A DNA stretch of 34,403 nt from DASRTE01 sp035656095 (GTDB taxonomy: Bacteria > Actinomycetota > Actinomycetes > Jiangellales > Jiangellaceae): contig DASRTE010000229.1 of assembly GCA_035656095.1 (NCBI GenBank), positions 1 to 34,403 of the forward strand, in the 5' to 3' direction. Under the pieces are notes generated by a model that ran no database searches, was not told the origin of the DNA, and saw only the letters and a program-made list of their open reading frames with translations. Shown in pieces: positions 1 through 6,825 of this stretch (position 1 is its first letter; each line of letters starts with the position of its first letter). Made by a program: the position numbers and the translations under genes.

Positions 1-1371
1 GCCCGCGTAGGCCGCGCCGCACAGAGCGAGGCCCGGCACGGCGGCCGCGGCGGCCGTCGCCCGCGACATCCGCTCCTGGTGGCCGACGGCGTACTGCGGC
101 AGGGCGCCGCCCCAGCGGGTCACCATCGAGTCCACGGGCCGGCCGATGCCGCCCAGCGCCTCGGCGAGGTCGGCCAGCACGAGGTCGACCAGTTCGCCGT
201 CCTCTCGCTGGAGGTCGGCGACGGATCCGTGGCGGCCCACCGAGGCCCGCAGCACGACCAGGTCGCCGGCAGCCTCCGCCAGCCACGGCCACTTGACCGC
301 CGACAAGGTCACCGCCTTGGTGACCCGGCCCTCGACCGGCGGCACCAGAAAGCCGGACGACAACGGAACGGCCGGAAACGCCGTTCGGGGCAGCGCGATG
401 GTCACCACGGCGACGCTGGCGTACTCGAGCCCGGCCAACTCCGCGGACACCATCGGTGCGGCGTCGCGCAGCAGCCGGGCCGCCGGCGTGGCCGGCACCG
501 CCACGATCACCGCGTCGGCGTCGACGGCCTCCGGCCGGGCGGCCGGACCGGTCTCGATCCGCCATCCGTGCGGCATGCGGGCCAGGCCACGGACCGTCAC
601 GCCGGTACGGACGTCGGCACCGGACGCGGCGGCGATCGCCGCCGGCAGCCGGCCCACTCCCCCACGGATGCCCGCGAACACGGGGACATCGGCGCCCGGT
701 TCGTCGGCGATGACGGACGCTGCCGCCTCCGTCAGAGACCGGTGCGTGCTTGCGGCGACCGCCAGGGCGGGGACGGTCGCACGCAGCGACAGCTCGTCGG
801 CATGGCCGGCATAGACCCCGGCCAGCAGGGGCTCGACGAGACGGTCGACCACGGATCGGCCCATGCGCCCGCTGACGAGCCGCCCGATGGCCTGATCCTC
901 ACCGGGGGGAAGCGGCATCCCCGGCAGGTCCGGTTCGGCCTCCACCACGCCGATGTCGTCGTGGTCGAGCACCGCCGCCAGCTCGGACGGGTCGGCGGGG
1001 ACCCCCATGACCGTTCGCCGCGGCAGGGGCACCAGGGAGCCGTGCGTCCACAGTCCGGCGCCGAGGGGAGCCGGATGGACGATGTCGTCGCCGAGCCCGA
1101 CGGCCCGGGCCAGCCCCACCGCCTCCGGACGGCGGTTGAGCAAAGACTCGGCGCCAAGGTCGACCGGGACGCCGGCCACCTCGCCGACGCGCAGATGCCC
1201 TCCCACAACCGGTGCCTTGTCGAGGACGGTCACGCGCACGGTGCCGCGGGCGGCCCGGGTGAGGTGGTACGCGGCAGAAAGGCCGCTGACACCGCCGCCG
1301 ACGACGACGACGTGCCGCCGGCGCGGGCGCCGGCGGTCGTCCGGGGTCACCGAGTCACCGGGCTGCTCCAT
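1..1371 (-). CDS. hemG: Protoporphyrinogen/coproporphyrinogen oxidase, HemG/HemY type (3' end outside window)
   Basis: This FAD enzyme oxidises the porphyrinogen ring late in heme synthesis. In Actinobacteria this HemY-type family usually acts as coproporphyrinogen III oxidase (CgoX). The minus-strand frame begins with ATG at 1371 (MEQPGDSVTP) and stays open to the window edge, giving 457 codons. Near the N-terminus is the dinucleotide-binding motif VVVVGGGVSGLSAAYHL. Further on are LVEPLLAGVYAGHADELS, typical of the family, and near the edge GLALCGAAYAG, which matches the C-terminal FAD-contact region. I estimate that only 15-20 residues are missing. The start lies 17 nt inside the end of hemE, so the two genes are probably translated together. 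The frame is intact in the stretches I translated by hand. The family call is firm; the choice between proto- and coproporphyrinogen as substrate is inferred from the lineage. Confidence 0.93.
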   Translation of the reverse strand, partial: MEQPGDSVTPDDRRRPRRRHVVVVGGGVSGLSAAYHLTRAARGTVRVTVLDKAPVVGGHLRVGEVAGVPVDLGAESLLNRRPEAVGLARAVGLGDDIVHPAPLGAGLWTHGSLVPLPRRTVMGVPADPSELAAVLDHDDIGVVEAEPDLPGMPLPPGEDQAIGRLVSGRMGRSVVDRLVEPLLAGVYAGHADELSLRATVPALAVAASTHRSLTEAAASVIADEPGADVPVFAGIRGGVGRLPAAIAAASGADVRTGVTVRGLARMPHGWRIETGPAARPEAVDADAVIVAVPATPAARLLRDAAPMVSAELAGLEYASVAVVTIALPRTAFPAVPLSSGFLVPPVEGRVTKAVTLSAVKWPWLAEAAGDLVVLRASVGRHGSVADLQREDGELVDLVLADLAEALGGIGRPVDSMVTRWGGALPQYAVGHQERMSRATAAAAAVPGLALCGAAYAG

Positions 1372-2377
1372 GGACGGTCTCGACCACCCGAGCCAGCACA
1401 TCCGGATCGGCCGACGGCGGCACCCCATGCCCGAGGTTGAACACGTGACCCGACGCTGCGCGTCCCTCCGTGACGACCCGCCGCACCTCGCGTTCCACCA
1501 CCGGCCAGGGTGCACCGAGGACGGCCGGGTCGAGGTTGCCCTGCAGTGCCTTCCCCGGGACCCGGCGCGCCGCCTCGTCCAGGGGAACCCGCCAGTCGAC
1601 GCCCACGACGTCGGCGCCGGCAGCGCCCATCAGTGTCAGCAGTTCACCGGTACCGACGCCGAAGTGGATCCGCGGCACACCCAGGTCGGCGATCCCCGAC
1701 AGGACCGCGCTGCTGTGCGGCAGCACGTAGGTCTGGTAGTCGGCCGCCGACAGGGCACCGGCCCACGAGTCGAACAGCTGAACCACCCTGGCTCCGGAGT
1801 GGACCTGCACGCGCAGGAACTGCGCGGAGATCGCCGCGATGCGCGACATCAGGTCGTGCCACAGGTCGGTGTCGCCGAGCATGAGCGCCTTGGTCCGCTC
1901 GTGCGTCCGCGACGGGCCGCCCTCGACCAGGTAGGACGCCAGCGTGAACGGCGCGCCCGCGAACCCGATCAGCGGGGTCCCGCCCAGCTCGGCCACCAGC
2001 GCCTCGACCGCGTCGGACACGTACACCACGTCGCCGGGTTCGAGCGGGCGCAGCACGTCGAGATCTGCCCTCGCCCGGATCGGGTGATCGACCACCGGGC
2101 CGACACCGGCCACCACCTCGACGCCCAAGCCGACCGCGCGCAGGGGCACGACGATGTCCGAGAACAGGATCGCCGCGTCGACTCCGTAGCGGCGCACCGG
2201 CTGGAGGGTGATCTCGACGACCATGTCCGGCCGGGTGCACGACTCGAGCATCGGAACGCCGTCGCGGATCTTGCGGTACTCGGGCAGCGACCGCCCGGCC
2301 TGTCGCATGAACCACACCGGCGGGCGGGAGAGCGGCTCACCCCGGCACGCGCGTAGCAGCAGGGCATCCTCACTCAC
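1355..2377 (-). CDS. hemE: Uroporphyrinogen decarboxylase
   Basis: HemE removes the four acetate carboxyl groups of uroporphyrinogen III to give coproporphyrinogen III in the cytosol. The 340-aa product has the usual family length. It carries the first signature PVWFMRQAGRSLPEYR at about residues 20-35, with the substrate-binding arginines, and the second conserved block GFAGAPFTLASYLVEGG near residue 140. Other typical segments are ILFSDIVVPLRAVG and VFNLGHGVPP near the C-terminus. It starts with ATG (MSEDALLLRACRG) and ends 17 nt inside hemG. Pairing hemE with hemG is standard in Actinobacteria. The divergent DUF3000 gene starts 63 bp away, so this short gap must hold both promoters. I saw no clear operator in it. 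Confidence 0.97.
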   Translation of the reverse strand: MSEDALLLRACRGEPLSRPPVWFMRQAGRSLPEYRKIRDGVPMLESCTRPDMVVEITLQPVRRYGVDAAILFSDIVVPLRAVGLGVEVVAGVGPVVDHPIRARADLDVLRPLEPGDVVYVSDAVEALVAELGGTPLIGFAGAPFTLASYLVEGGPSRTHERTKALMLGDTDLWHDLMSRIAAISAQFLRVQVHSGARVVQLFDSWAGALSAADYQTYVLPHSSAVLSGIADLGVPRIHFGVGTGELLTLMGAAGADVVGVDWRVPLDEAARRVPGKALQGNLDPAVLGAPWPVVEREVRRVVTEGRAASGHVFNLGHGVPPSADPDVLARVVETVHGAAR

Positions 2378-2440
2378 GGCCCGATCGTCGCACGGGCGCG
2401 CCTTCCCCCGGCTGTCCGGCTCGGGTCGTACGCTTCCCGG

Positions 2441-3031
2441 GTGGCAGCGAGCAACGGCCCCGACCGCATGGAGGCCGGCACGCCGACCGCCTTCATCCAG
2501 GCGGTGGCGTCATTGCGCTCGGCCCGGCTGCGGCCCGAGGTGGAGGTCGACGTCACCCCGCCGCCGAAGCGGCTCGCTCCCCACGCGTTCGCTCTCACCG
2601 CCGAGGTGACCGAGCAGGCCACGTCCGGGCGGCTCGTCCTGCTGCACGACCCACTCGGGCCGGACGCGTGGCACGGCCAGTTCCGACTGGTCACCTACGT
2701 CCGCGCCGCACTCGAGGCCGAGATGGCGGCCGATCCGCTGGTGCTGGGCGTCGGCTGGGCGTGGCTCACCGAGGCGCTGGCCGGACGGGCGGCGCCGCAC
2801 ACGGCGGCCAGCGGCACCGTCACCCGCGTGGCGTCGGAGTCCTTCGGTGGCATGGCGGCCGAGCCGGCTACGGCCGAGATCGAGATCCGCGCCTCGTGGA
2901 CCCCTCTCGATCCCGACCTGGCTCCGCATGCGCTCGCGTGGGGTGATGTGCTGACGACGGCCGCGGGCCTGCCGCCGCTGCCGGTGGGCGTCGTGGCGAT
3001 CCCGCCGCCGCGGCGTGGACCGGCCCGGTGA
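2441..3031 (+). CDS. DUF3000 family protein
   Basis: This 196-aa protein belongs to an actinobacterial family of unknown function that sits between hemE and RNase D. It matches in position, and as far as I can judge in sequence, M. tuberculosis Rv2680. It starts with GTG at 2441 (MAASNGPDRMEAGTP). Conserved-looking stretches include FALTAEVTEQATSGRLVLLHDP and GWAWLTEAL, then a run of hydrophilic segments and a Pro/Arg-rich end. There is no signal peptide or membrane span. Its last codons overlap the GTG start of the RNase D gene by 4 nt (GTGA), so the two form an operon. That linkage hints at a role near RNA processing, but nothing in the sequence proves it. Confidence 0.85.
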   Translation: MAASNGPDRMEAGTPTAFIQAVASLRSARLRPEVEVDVTPPPKRLAPHAFALTAEVTEQATSGRLVLLHDPLGPDAWHGQFRLVTYVRAALEAEMAADPLVLGVGWAWLTEALAGRAAPHTAASGTVTRVASESFGGMAAEPATAEIEIRASWTPLDPDLAPHALAWGDVLTTAAGLPPLPVGVVAIPPPRRGPAR

Positions 3032-4239
3032 CCGAAGCCCCCGTCCCTCTGATCGAGCCACGAGAGGGGTTGCCGCCGGTCGTCGCCGACGCCGAGGGCC
3101 TGGCCGAAACCGTCGAAGCCTTCGGCGCCGCCACCGGGCCGGTCGCCGTAGATGCGGAGCGGGCGTCCGGCTACCGGTACAGCCACCGCGCATACCTCGT
3201 CCAGGTCCGCCGGGCCGGTGCGGGAACCGCACTGATCGATCCGCTGGCGTGTCCCGACCTGTCCACACTGGGCGCGGCGCTCGCCGGTGCGGAGTGGGTG
3301 CTGCACGCGGCCAGCCAGGATCTGCCGTCCCTGGCCGAGGTCGGCATGCGCCCGGCTCGGCTGTTCGACACCGAACTGGCCGGTCGGTTGCTGGGCCACC
3401 CCCGGGTCGGGCTGGCCCCGTTGGTCGAAAGCGTGCTGGGCTACGCGCTCGAGAAGGGGCATTCGGCCGCGGACTGGTCCACCCGGCCGTTGCCGGAGCC
3501 GTGGCTTCGCTACGCCGCACTCGACGTGGAGTTGCTCGTCGAGCTCCGCGACGCCCTGCACGGGCAGTTGCGTGCGGCCGGCAAGCTCGGCTGGGCCCGC
3601 GAGGAGTTCGAGGCGCTCGCGAGGTTCCAGGCGCCCGGGCCTCGTGACGAGCCGTGGCGGCGCACGTCGGGACTGCACCGGGTCCGCGACCGGCGGCGGC
3701 TGGCCGCCGTCCGCGAGCTGTGGCTCGAGCGCGACCGGCTGGCCCGTCGCCGCGACCTGTCCCCCGGCCGGGTACTTCCGGACGCGGCCATCGTCGAAGC
3801 GGCCCTGGCCATGCCGAAGGGACCGGCCGAGCTCGCGATCCTGCCGGTCTTCCGTGGCCGGGCGCAGCGCCGCGAGTCCGACCGATGGGCCAAGGCCATC
3901 GCCCGGGCGAGTGCCGCGGCCGACACCGACCTGCCGACGCTCGCGGTGCGCTACGACGGGCCTCCGCCCGCCCGATCCTGGGCGTCCCGCGAGCCGGCCG
4001 CCGCTGCCAGGCTCACCGCCGCCAGGGCCGCGCTCGCGGAGATCGCCGAGGCACACGGCCTGCCGGTCGAGAACCTGCTGGCGCCGGAGACTCTGCGCCG
4101 GGCGGCGTGGACGCCGCCCGACCCGCCGACCGAGGACGCGGTGGCCGCCGCCTTCCGCGACCGCGGCGCCCGCGACTGGCAGATCCGGCTCACCGCCGGG
4201 CCGGTCAGCGAGGCTTTCGCCGCGGTTCCGGCGGCCTGA
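3028..4239 (+). CDS. rnd: Ribonuclease D-like 3'-5' exonuclease with HRDC domain
   Basis: This is a DEDDy-family 3'-5' exoribonuclease expected to trim tRNA or other structured RNA 3' ends. The 403-aa protein has a DnaQ-like exonuclease domain at about residues 20-190. The metal-binding residues are visible: D42 and E44 (VAVDAERASG), D98 (HAASQDLPSL), then Y162 and D166 (RYAALDVELL), the DEDDy arrangement. An HRDC domain follows at about 215-300, with RRLAAVRELWLERDRLARR and MPKGPAELAILP. The remaining 100 residues form a second helical region common in actinobacterial homologues. The start is the GTG inside the DUF3000 stop. It ends 34 bp before the convergent small lipoprotein gene. The substrate is not established, but the family call is safe. 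Confidence 0.93.
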   Translation: MTEAPVPLIEPREGLPPVVADAEGLAETVEAFGAATGPVAVDAERASGYRYSHRAYLVQVRRAGAGTALIDPLACPDLSTLGAALAGAEWVLHAASQDLPSLAEVGMRPARLFDTELAGRLLGHPRVGLAPLVESVLGYALEKGHSAADWSTRPLPEPWLRYAALDVELLVELRDALHGQLRAAGKLGWAREEFEALARFQAPGPRDEPWRRTSGLHRVRDRRRLAAVRELWLERDRLARRRDLSPGRVLPDAAIVEAALAMPKGPAELAILPVFRGRAQRRESDRWAKAIARASAAADTDLPTLAVRYDGPPPARSWASREPAAAARLTAARAALAEIAEAHGLPVENLLAPETLRRAAWTPPDPPTEDAVAAAFRDRGARDWQIRLTAGPVSEAFAAVPAA

Positions 4240-4273
4240 CCGCGCGGGTGCGGCGGCCGCTATGTCGGGCCGG

Positions 4274-4444
4274 TCACTCCGAGGCAGACGCCGAGCCGGA
4301 ACCCGAACCCGAGCCGGAACCCGAACCCGAGCCGGAGCCGGAGCCGGAGTCCGATCCGTCGTCGGAGCAGCCGGCCAGCCCGAGGGCGAGCACGGCGACG
4401 GAGGCGGCGGACCAGGCGGCCAGCCGGGAGCGGGGACGATTCAT
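4274..4444 (-). CDS. Tiny Ser-Gly repeat lipoprotein
   Basis: This is a 56-aa putative lipoprotein. It starts with ATG (MNRPRSRLAAW), overlapping by 4 nt the stop of the membrane glycosyltransferase gene upstream. A GAGAGG stretch about 8 nt before the ATG is a plausible ribosome binding site. A basic N-terminus and a hydrophobic stretch (VAVLALGLAG) lead to a lipobox LAGC with C26 as the lipidated cysteine. The mature part is only about 31 residues: SDDGSD, nine Ser-Gly pairs, then SASASE. It holds 14 serines and no folded domain. It could be a membrane-anchored acceptor for sugars, a spacer, or an eroded remnant of a longer lipoprotein. The 4-nt couplings tie it to the GT-C and epimerase genes. 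It is short and low in complexity, but the lipobox and coupling support a real gene. Confidence 0.72.
   Translation of the reverse strand: MNRPRSRLAAWSAASVAVLALGLAGCSDDGSDSGSGSGSGSGSGSGSGSGSASASE
4295..4348 (-). repeat. Hexanucleotide repeat encoding (Ser-Gly)9
   Basis: Nine 6-nt units are seen, written on the coding strand as TCC-GGC or TCG-GGT variants. The order is three, two, one, two and one units of alternating type, which suggests a larger duplicated unit inside the array. Each unit encodes Ser-Gly, so gain or loss of units keeps the reading frame and would only change the length of the lipoprotein tail. The opposite strand reads Glu-Pro repeats in an unrelated open frame. Confidence 0.85.
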
Positions 4445-5865
4445 GGGACGGTGATCCTCTCTTGTGGACGGTCCACGTCCGGCCGCCGACGGCCGCGCGC
4501 CGTGCGCGCACCTGCGTACAGCAGGACGAGGATGGCGGCCACCCACGCGATGTGGAGCAGCCAGAAGCCGGGCCCGTCGGCCCGGTAGTCGGGAAGAACC
4601 GGGCGCAGAACCCGGTACAACGGGTCGTCGACGAGCTCGAACCCGACCACCCAGGTGATCTCGCGGGACCAGCCGTCGACCAGCAGGGCGGCCATGTGCA
4701 CGACGCCGAGCAGGCCCAGGACGAGTGCCCCCGGCTGCAGACGCGCAACCACCCTCCCGAGCCACCACAGCACGGTCAGTGCGGCAAGCGGCAGGACGAC
4801 CACGACCTGGCGGCCGGGCCACCAGTAGCCGTGCATCGTCAGCGCCGCCCACGTCGCCGTGGCCCAGCCCGCCAGCAGCGGCGCGACGACCACCGCAGCG
4901 CGGTACCCCGTGGTCCGGGCGCCCAGCACGGCGAGCGCCGCGACTGCCGGCACCGCGAGCAGCCAGGCGGGCTGCCATGCCACCAGCCCGTAGGCACGGT
5001 CGACCAGCAGCGCGACGAGACGGAGCGACCGCCCGACGTAGTCGGGCTGCACGCCCACGACCGAGAACTCACCGGTCTGCTCGAAGTGGTCGCCGGTTGC
5101 GTACACGGTCCAGCCGCCCCAGATCATGTGGTGCACGAGCAGATAGACGGCACCGGACGTGGCCAGGCCGGCTGACAGAGTGCTCATAGACCGCCAGCGG
5201 CCCTCGCGGGCAAGCCGCACCAGGACGACCGCCGCCAACGCGGCGGCCAGGGGCAGGTACTTCACCCCGAACCAGGGCAGGGCCGTCACGGCGACGCCGA
5301 CGCCGACCAGTCCCGGTCGCCGCAGCGGGCCGGTGGCGAGGGCCACACCGGCGAGCAACGCCAGCGCGGCCGGCAACTCCGGGTAGACCTGCTGGCCGTA
5401 GACCGCGAGTGGCGCCGACGCCCCGGCGATTGCAGCGCCCACCCCGGCCACGTCGACGGGAACGCCGAAGCGCCGGACGGCGACCCACACCAGCAACGCC
5501 GACGTCGCGGCGGCCAGGAGAGACAGCGCCGCCTTGGCGCCCACCCACCCGCCCAGCGCCACCGGCACCGTCAGCAGAACCGGTAGCAGCGGGTCGTGCG
5601 GGCTGACCTGCCGCCCGTCGCCGAGGCGGCCGGTCTGCACCGGAAGTTCGGCATCGAAGAAGGCCCGGTGGCGCTGCGCGGCCAACTCGTCGGCGATGTC
5701 GAGGTCGTGGTCCTCCGACAGCGACACGGCGGTGAGCAGGTACTGGGGCTCGTCGACGGCCGCGTGGCCACCGTAGGTCGACCGGACACCGATACCGAGC
5801 AGCGCTGCGATCAGCGTCGCGACCGCCGCGGCGGCCATCGCGACGTACAGCCTCCGGTTCATCAT
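4441..5865 (-). CDS. GT-C fold polytopic membrane glycosyltransferase (predicted)
   Basis: This 474-aa protein has about ten hydrophobic segments, such as VAMAAAAVATLIAALLGIGV at the N-terminus and VVVVLPLAALTVLWWLGRVV near the C-terminus. The first extracytoplasmic loop has an acidic pair, D38-E39 in AAVDEPQYLL, followed by a long hydrophilic stretch. That pattern is typical of GT-C enzymes (GT39/GT83/GT87-like), which use polyprenyl-phosphate sugars outside the membrane. A second conserved-looking site is YGQQVYPELPAAL. It starts at the first of two adjacent ATGs, overlapping the epimerase stop by 4 nt, and its stop overlaps the lipoprotein start by 4 nt. The sugar and acceptor cannot be read from the sequence. 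I am confident of the membrane topology and moderately sure of the glycosyltransferase call. Confidence 0.75.
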   Translation of the reverse strand: MMNRRLYVAMAAAAVATLIAALLGIGVRSTYGGHAAVDEPQYLLTAVSLSEDHDLDIADELAAQRHRAFFDAELPVQTGRLGDGRQVSPHDPLLPVLLTVPVALGGWVGAKAALSLLAAATSALLVWVAVRRFGVPVDVAGVGAAIAGASAPLAVYGQQVYPELPAALALLAGVALATGPLRRPGLVGVGVAVTALPWFGVKYLPLAAALAAVVLVRLAREGRWRSMSTLSAGLATSGAVYLLVHHMIWGGWTVYATGDHFEQTGEFSVVGVQPDYVGRSLRLVALLVDRAYGLVAWQPAWLLAVPAVAALAVLGARTTGYRAAVVVAPLLAGWATATWAALTMHGYWWPGRQVVVVLPLAALTVLWWLGRVVARLQPGALVLGLLGVVHMAALLVDGWSREITWVVGFELVDDPLYRVLRPVLPDYRADGPGFWLLHIAWVAAILVLLYAGARTARGRRRPDVDRPQERITVP

Positions 5866-6752
5866 CCGACCGCCTCGAGCACGGAGGCCTCGGCGATGCG
5901 CGCGACCGCGTCGACCAGGTCGGTGACGGGGACGATCCCGGTCAGCTCGGCCAGGCGCGACGGGTCGGCCCAGGTGTCGGGCACCTCCTCGGGTGCCGCG
6001 GGGACGACCTCGACCACCGGCTCGACGCCCAGGACGGCGCCCACCGCGTCGACCGCGTCGCGCAGGCTGCGCGGCGAACCGGCACCGACGTTGACCACGC
6101 CGGCGGCGCCGCGCAGGGCGGCGAGTGCGCGGGCGACCTCCCGGACGTCGGTGAAGTCCCTGGTGCGATCGAGGCCGCCCAGTACCCGCAGCGGGCGGCC
6201 CCGGCGGGCTGCCGTGATCCAGCGCGCCAGCGCCATGTCCGGACGCTGGCCCTCGCCGACCACGGTGAACGGCCGCGCCACCGCCAACGGCGCACCCGCG
6301 TCGACCCGTGCGGCGCACAGCCGCTCCGCACGGACCTTGCTGGCGGCGTACCCGCCGACCGGGTGGCAGGGATCACTCTCCCGGCTCGCGCGGCCGCACC
6401 GGGCACCGCCGTACACCGACGACGACGAGGCCACCACGACCGGCACGTCGACCGGCGTCGCCGCCAGCAGGGCCCGGGTCGCGTCGACGTTGTCGCGTCG
6501 ACGTCGACGCTCCACGCCGGGCGCTCGGTCCCGCACGCCCGGGCATCCGGCGAGGTGGATCACCGAATCGGCCTCGCGCAGCGCCGCCAGCACCGCTGGA
6601 TCGCCGTCGCACAGGTCGGCCCGGACGGCCGCGACGCCGGACCGGACGACCGGCAGTCGGTCGATCGCCAGGACCCGCTCGTCCCGCTCCAGCAGGTGCG
6701 ACACGACCGCGCTGCCCACAAAGCCGGCGGCTCCGGTGACCACGACGGGCAC
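5862..6752 (-). CDS. NAD-dependent epimerase/dehydratase (extended SDR)
   Basis: This 296-aa protein is of the extended short-chain dehydrogenase type, like UDP-glucose 4-epimerases and related nucleotide-sugar enzymes. It begins VVVTGAAGFVGSAVVSHLL, the NAD-binding GxxGxxG loop. It continues with AIDRLP for the ribose-binding acid, IHLAGCPGVRD, the catalytic serine region VVASSSSVYGG, and the YxxxK pair in GYAASKVRAERL. It ends with the substrate-binding block ARPFTVVGEGQRPDMALARW and DRTRDFTDVREVARA. The start is GTG at 6752 with GGAGGG about 8 nt upstream. It is the first gene of a three-gene minus-strand operon whose promoter faces two iron boxes. It probably supplies a nucleotide sugar for the glycosyltransferases nearby; the exact sugar is unknown. 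Confidence 0.88.
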   Translation of the reverse strand: MPVVVTGAAGFVGSAVVSHLLERDERVLAIDRLPVVRSGVAAVRADLCDGDPAVLAALREADSVIHLAGCPGVRDRAPGVERRRRRDNVDATRALLAATPVDVPVVVASSSSVYGGARCGRASRESDPCHPVGGYAASKVRAERLCAARVDAGAPLAVARPFTVVGEGQRPDMALARWITAARRGRPLRVLGGLDRTRDFTDVREVARALAALRGAAGVVNVGAGSPRSLRDAVDAVGAVLGVEPVVEVVPAAPEEVPDTWADPSRLAELTGIVPVTDLVDAVARIAEASVLEAVG

Positions 6753-6780
6753 GCGCGACCCTCCTCAGGCGACGTTCAAC

Positions 6781-6799
6781 TCAGGTAAGCCTCTCCAAA
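6781..6799. promoter_or_regulatory. DtxR/IdeR-like iron box A
   Basis: The 19-nt site TCAGGTAAGCCTCTCCAAA matches the IdeR/DtxR iron-box consensus TTAGGTTAGSCTAACCTAA at 14 of 19 positions by hand alignment. It lies 28 bp from the epimerase start (minus) and 26 bp before the flippase-GT2 start (plus). It is separated from a second, better box by 6 nt. Tandem boxes are common at IdeR-regulated promoters. Regulation by an iron-loaded repressor is inferred. Confidence 0.6.
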
Positions 6800-6805
6800 C
6801 TCGAG

Positions 6806-6824
6806 GTAGGTTAGCCTTACCTGC
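6806..6824. promoter_or_regulatory. DtxR/IdeR-like iron box B
   Basis: The 19-nt site GTAGGTTAGCCTTACCTGC matches the iron-box consensus at 15 of 19 positions, including an unbroken 11-nt core. It ends 1 nt before the GTG start of the flippase-GT2 gene. Bound repressor would therefore cover that gene's translation start and probably its promoter. The surrounding sequence is noticeably more AT-rich than the rest of the window, as expected for a promoter. Confidence 0.75.
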
Positions 6825-6825
6825 C

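Noticed and set aside
953..2356. 467-codon plus-strand frame across hemG/hemE
   Set aside because: The opposite strand carries two certain heme genes; the plus-strand translation is Arg/Pro-rich and resembles no family.
3654..4454. Plus-strand open frame with Glu-Pro repeats at its end
   Set aside because: It is a shadow of the RNase D gene running into the complement of the Ser-Gly lipoprotein repeat. There is no domain and no ribosome binding site.
5596..6825. 410-codon open extension upstream of the flippase-GT2 GTG start
   Set aside because: It lies opposite the epimerase and GT-C genes and has no domain similarity, and the iron boxes and promoter fall inside it. It is an effect of the high GC content.
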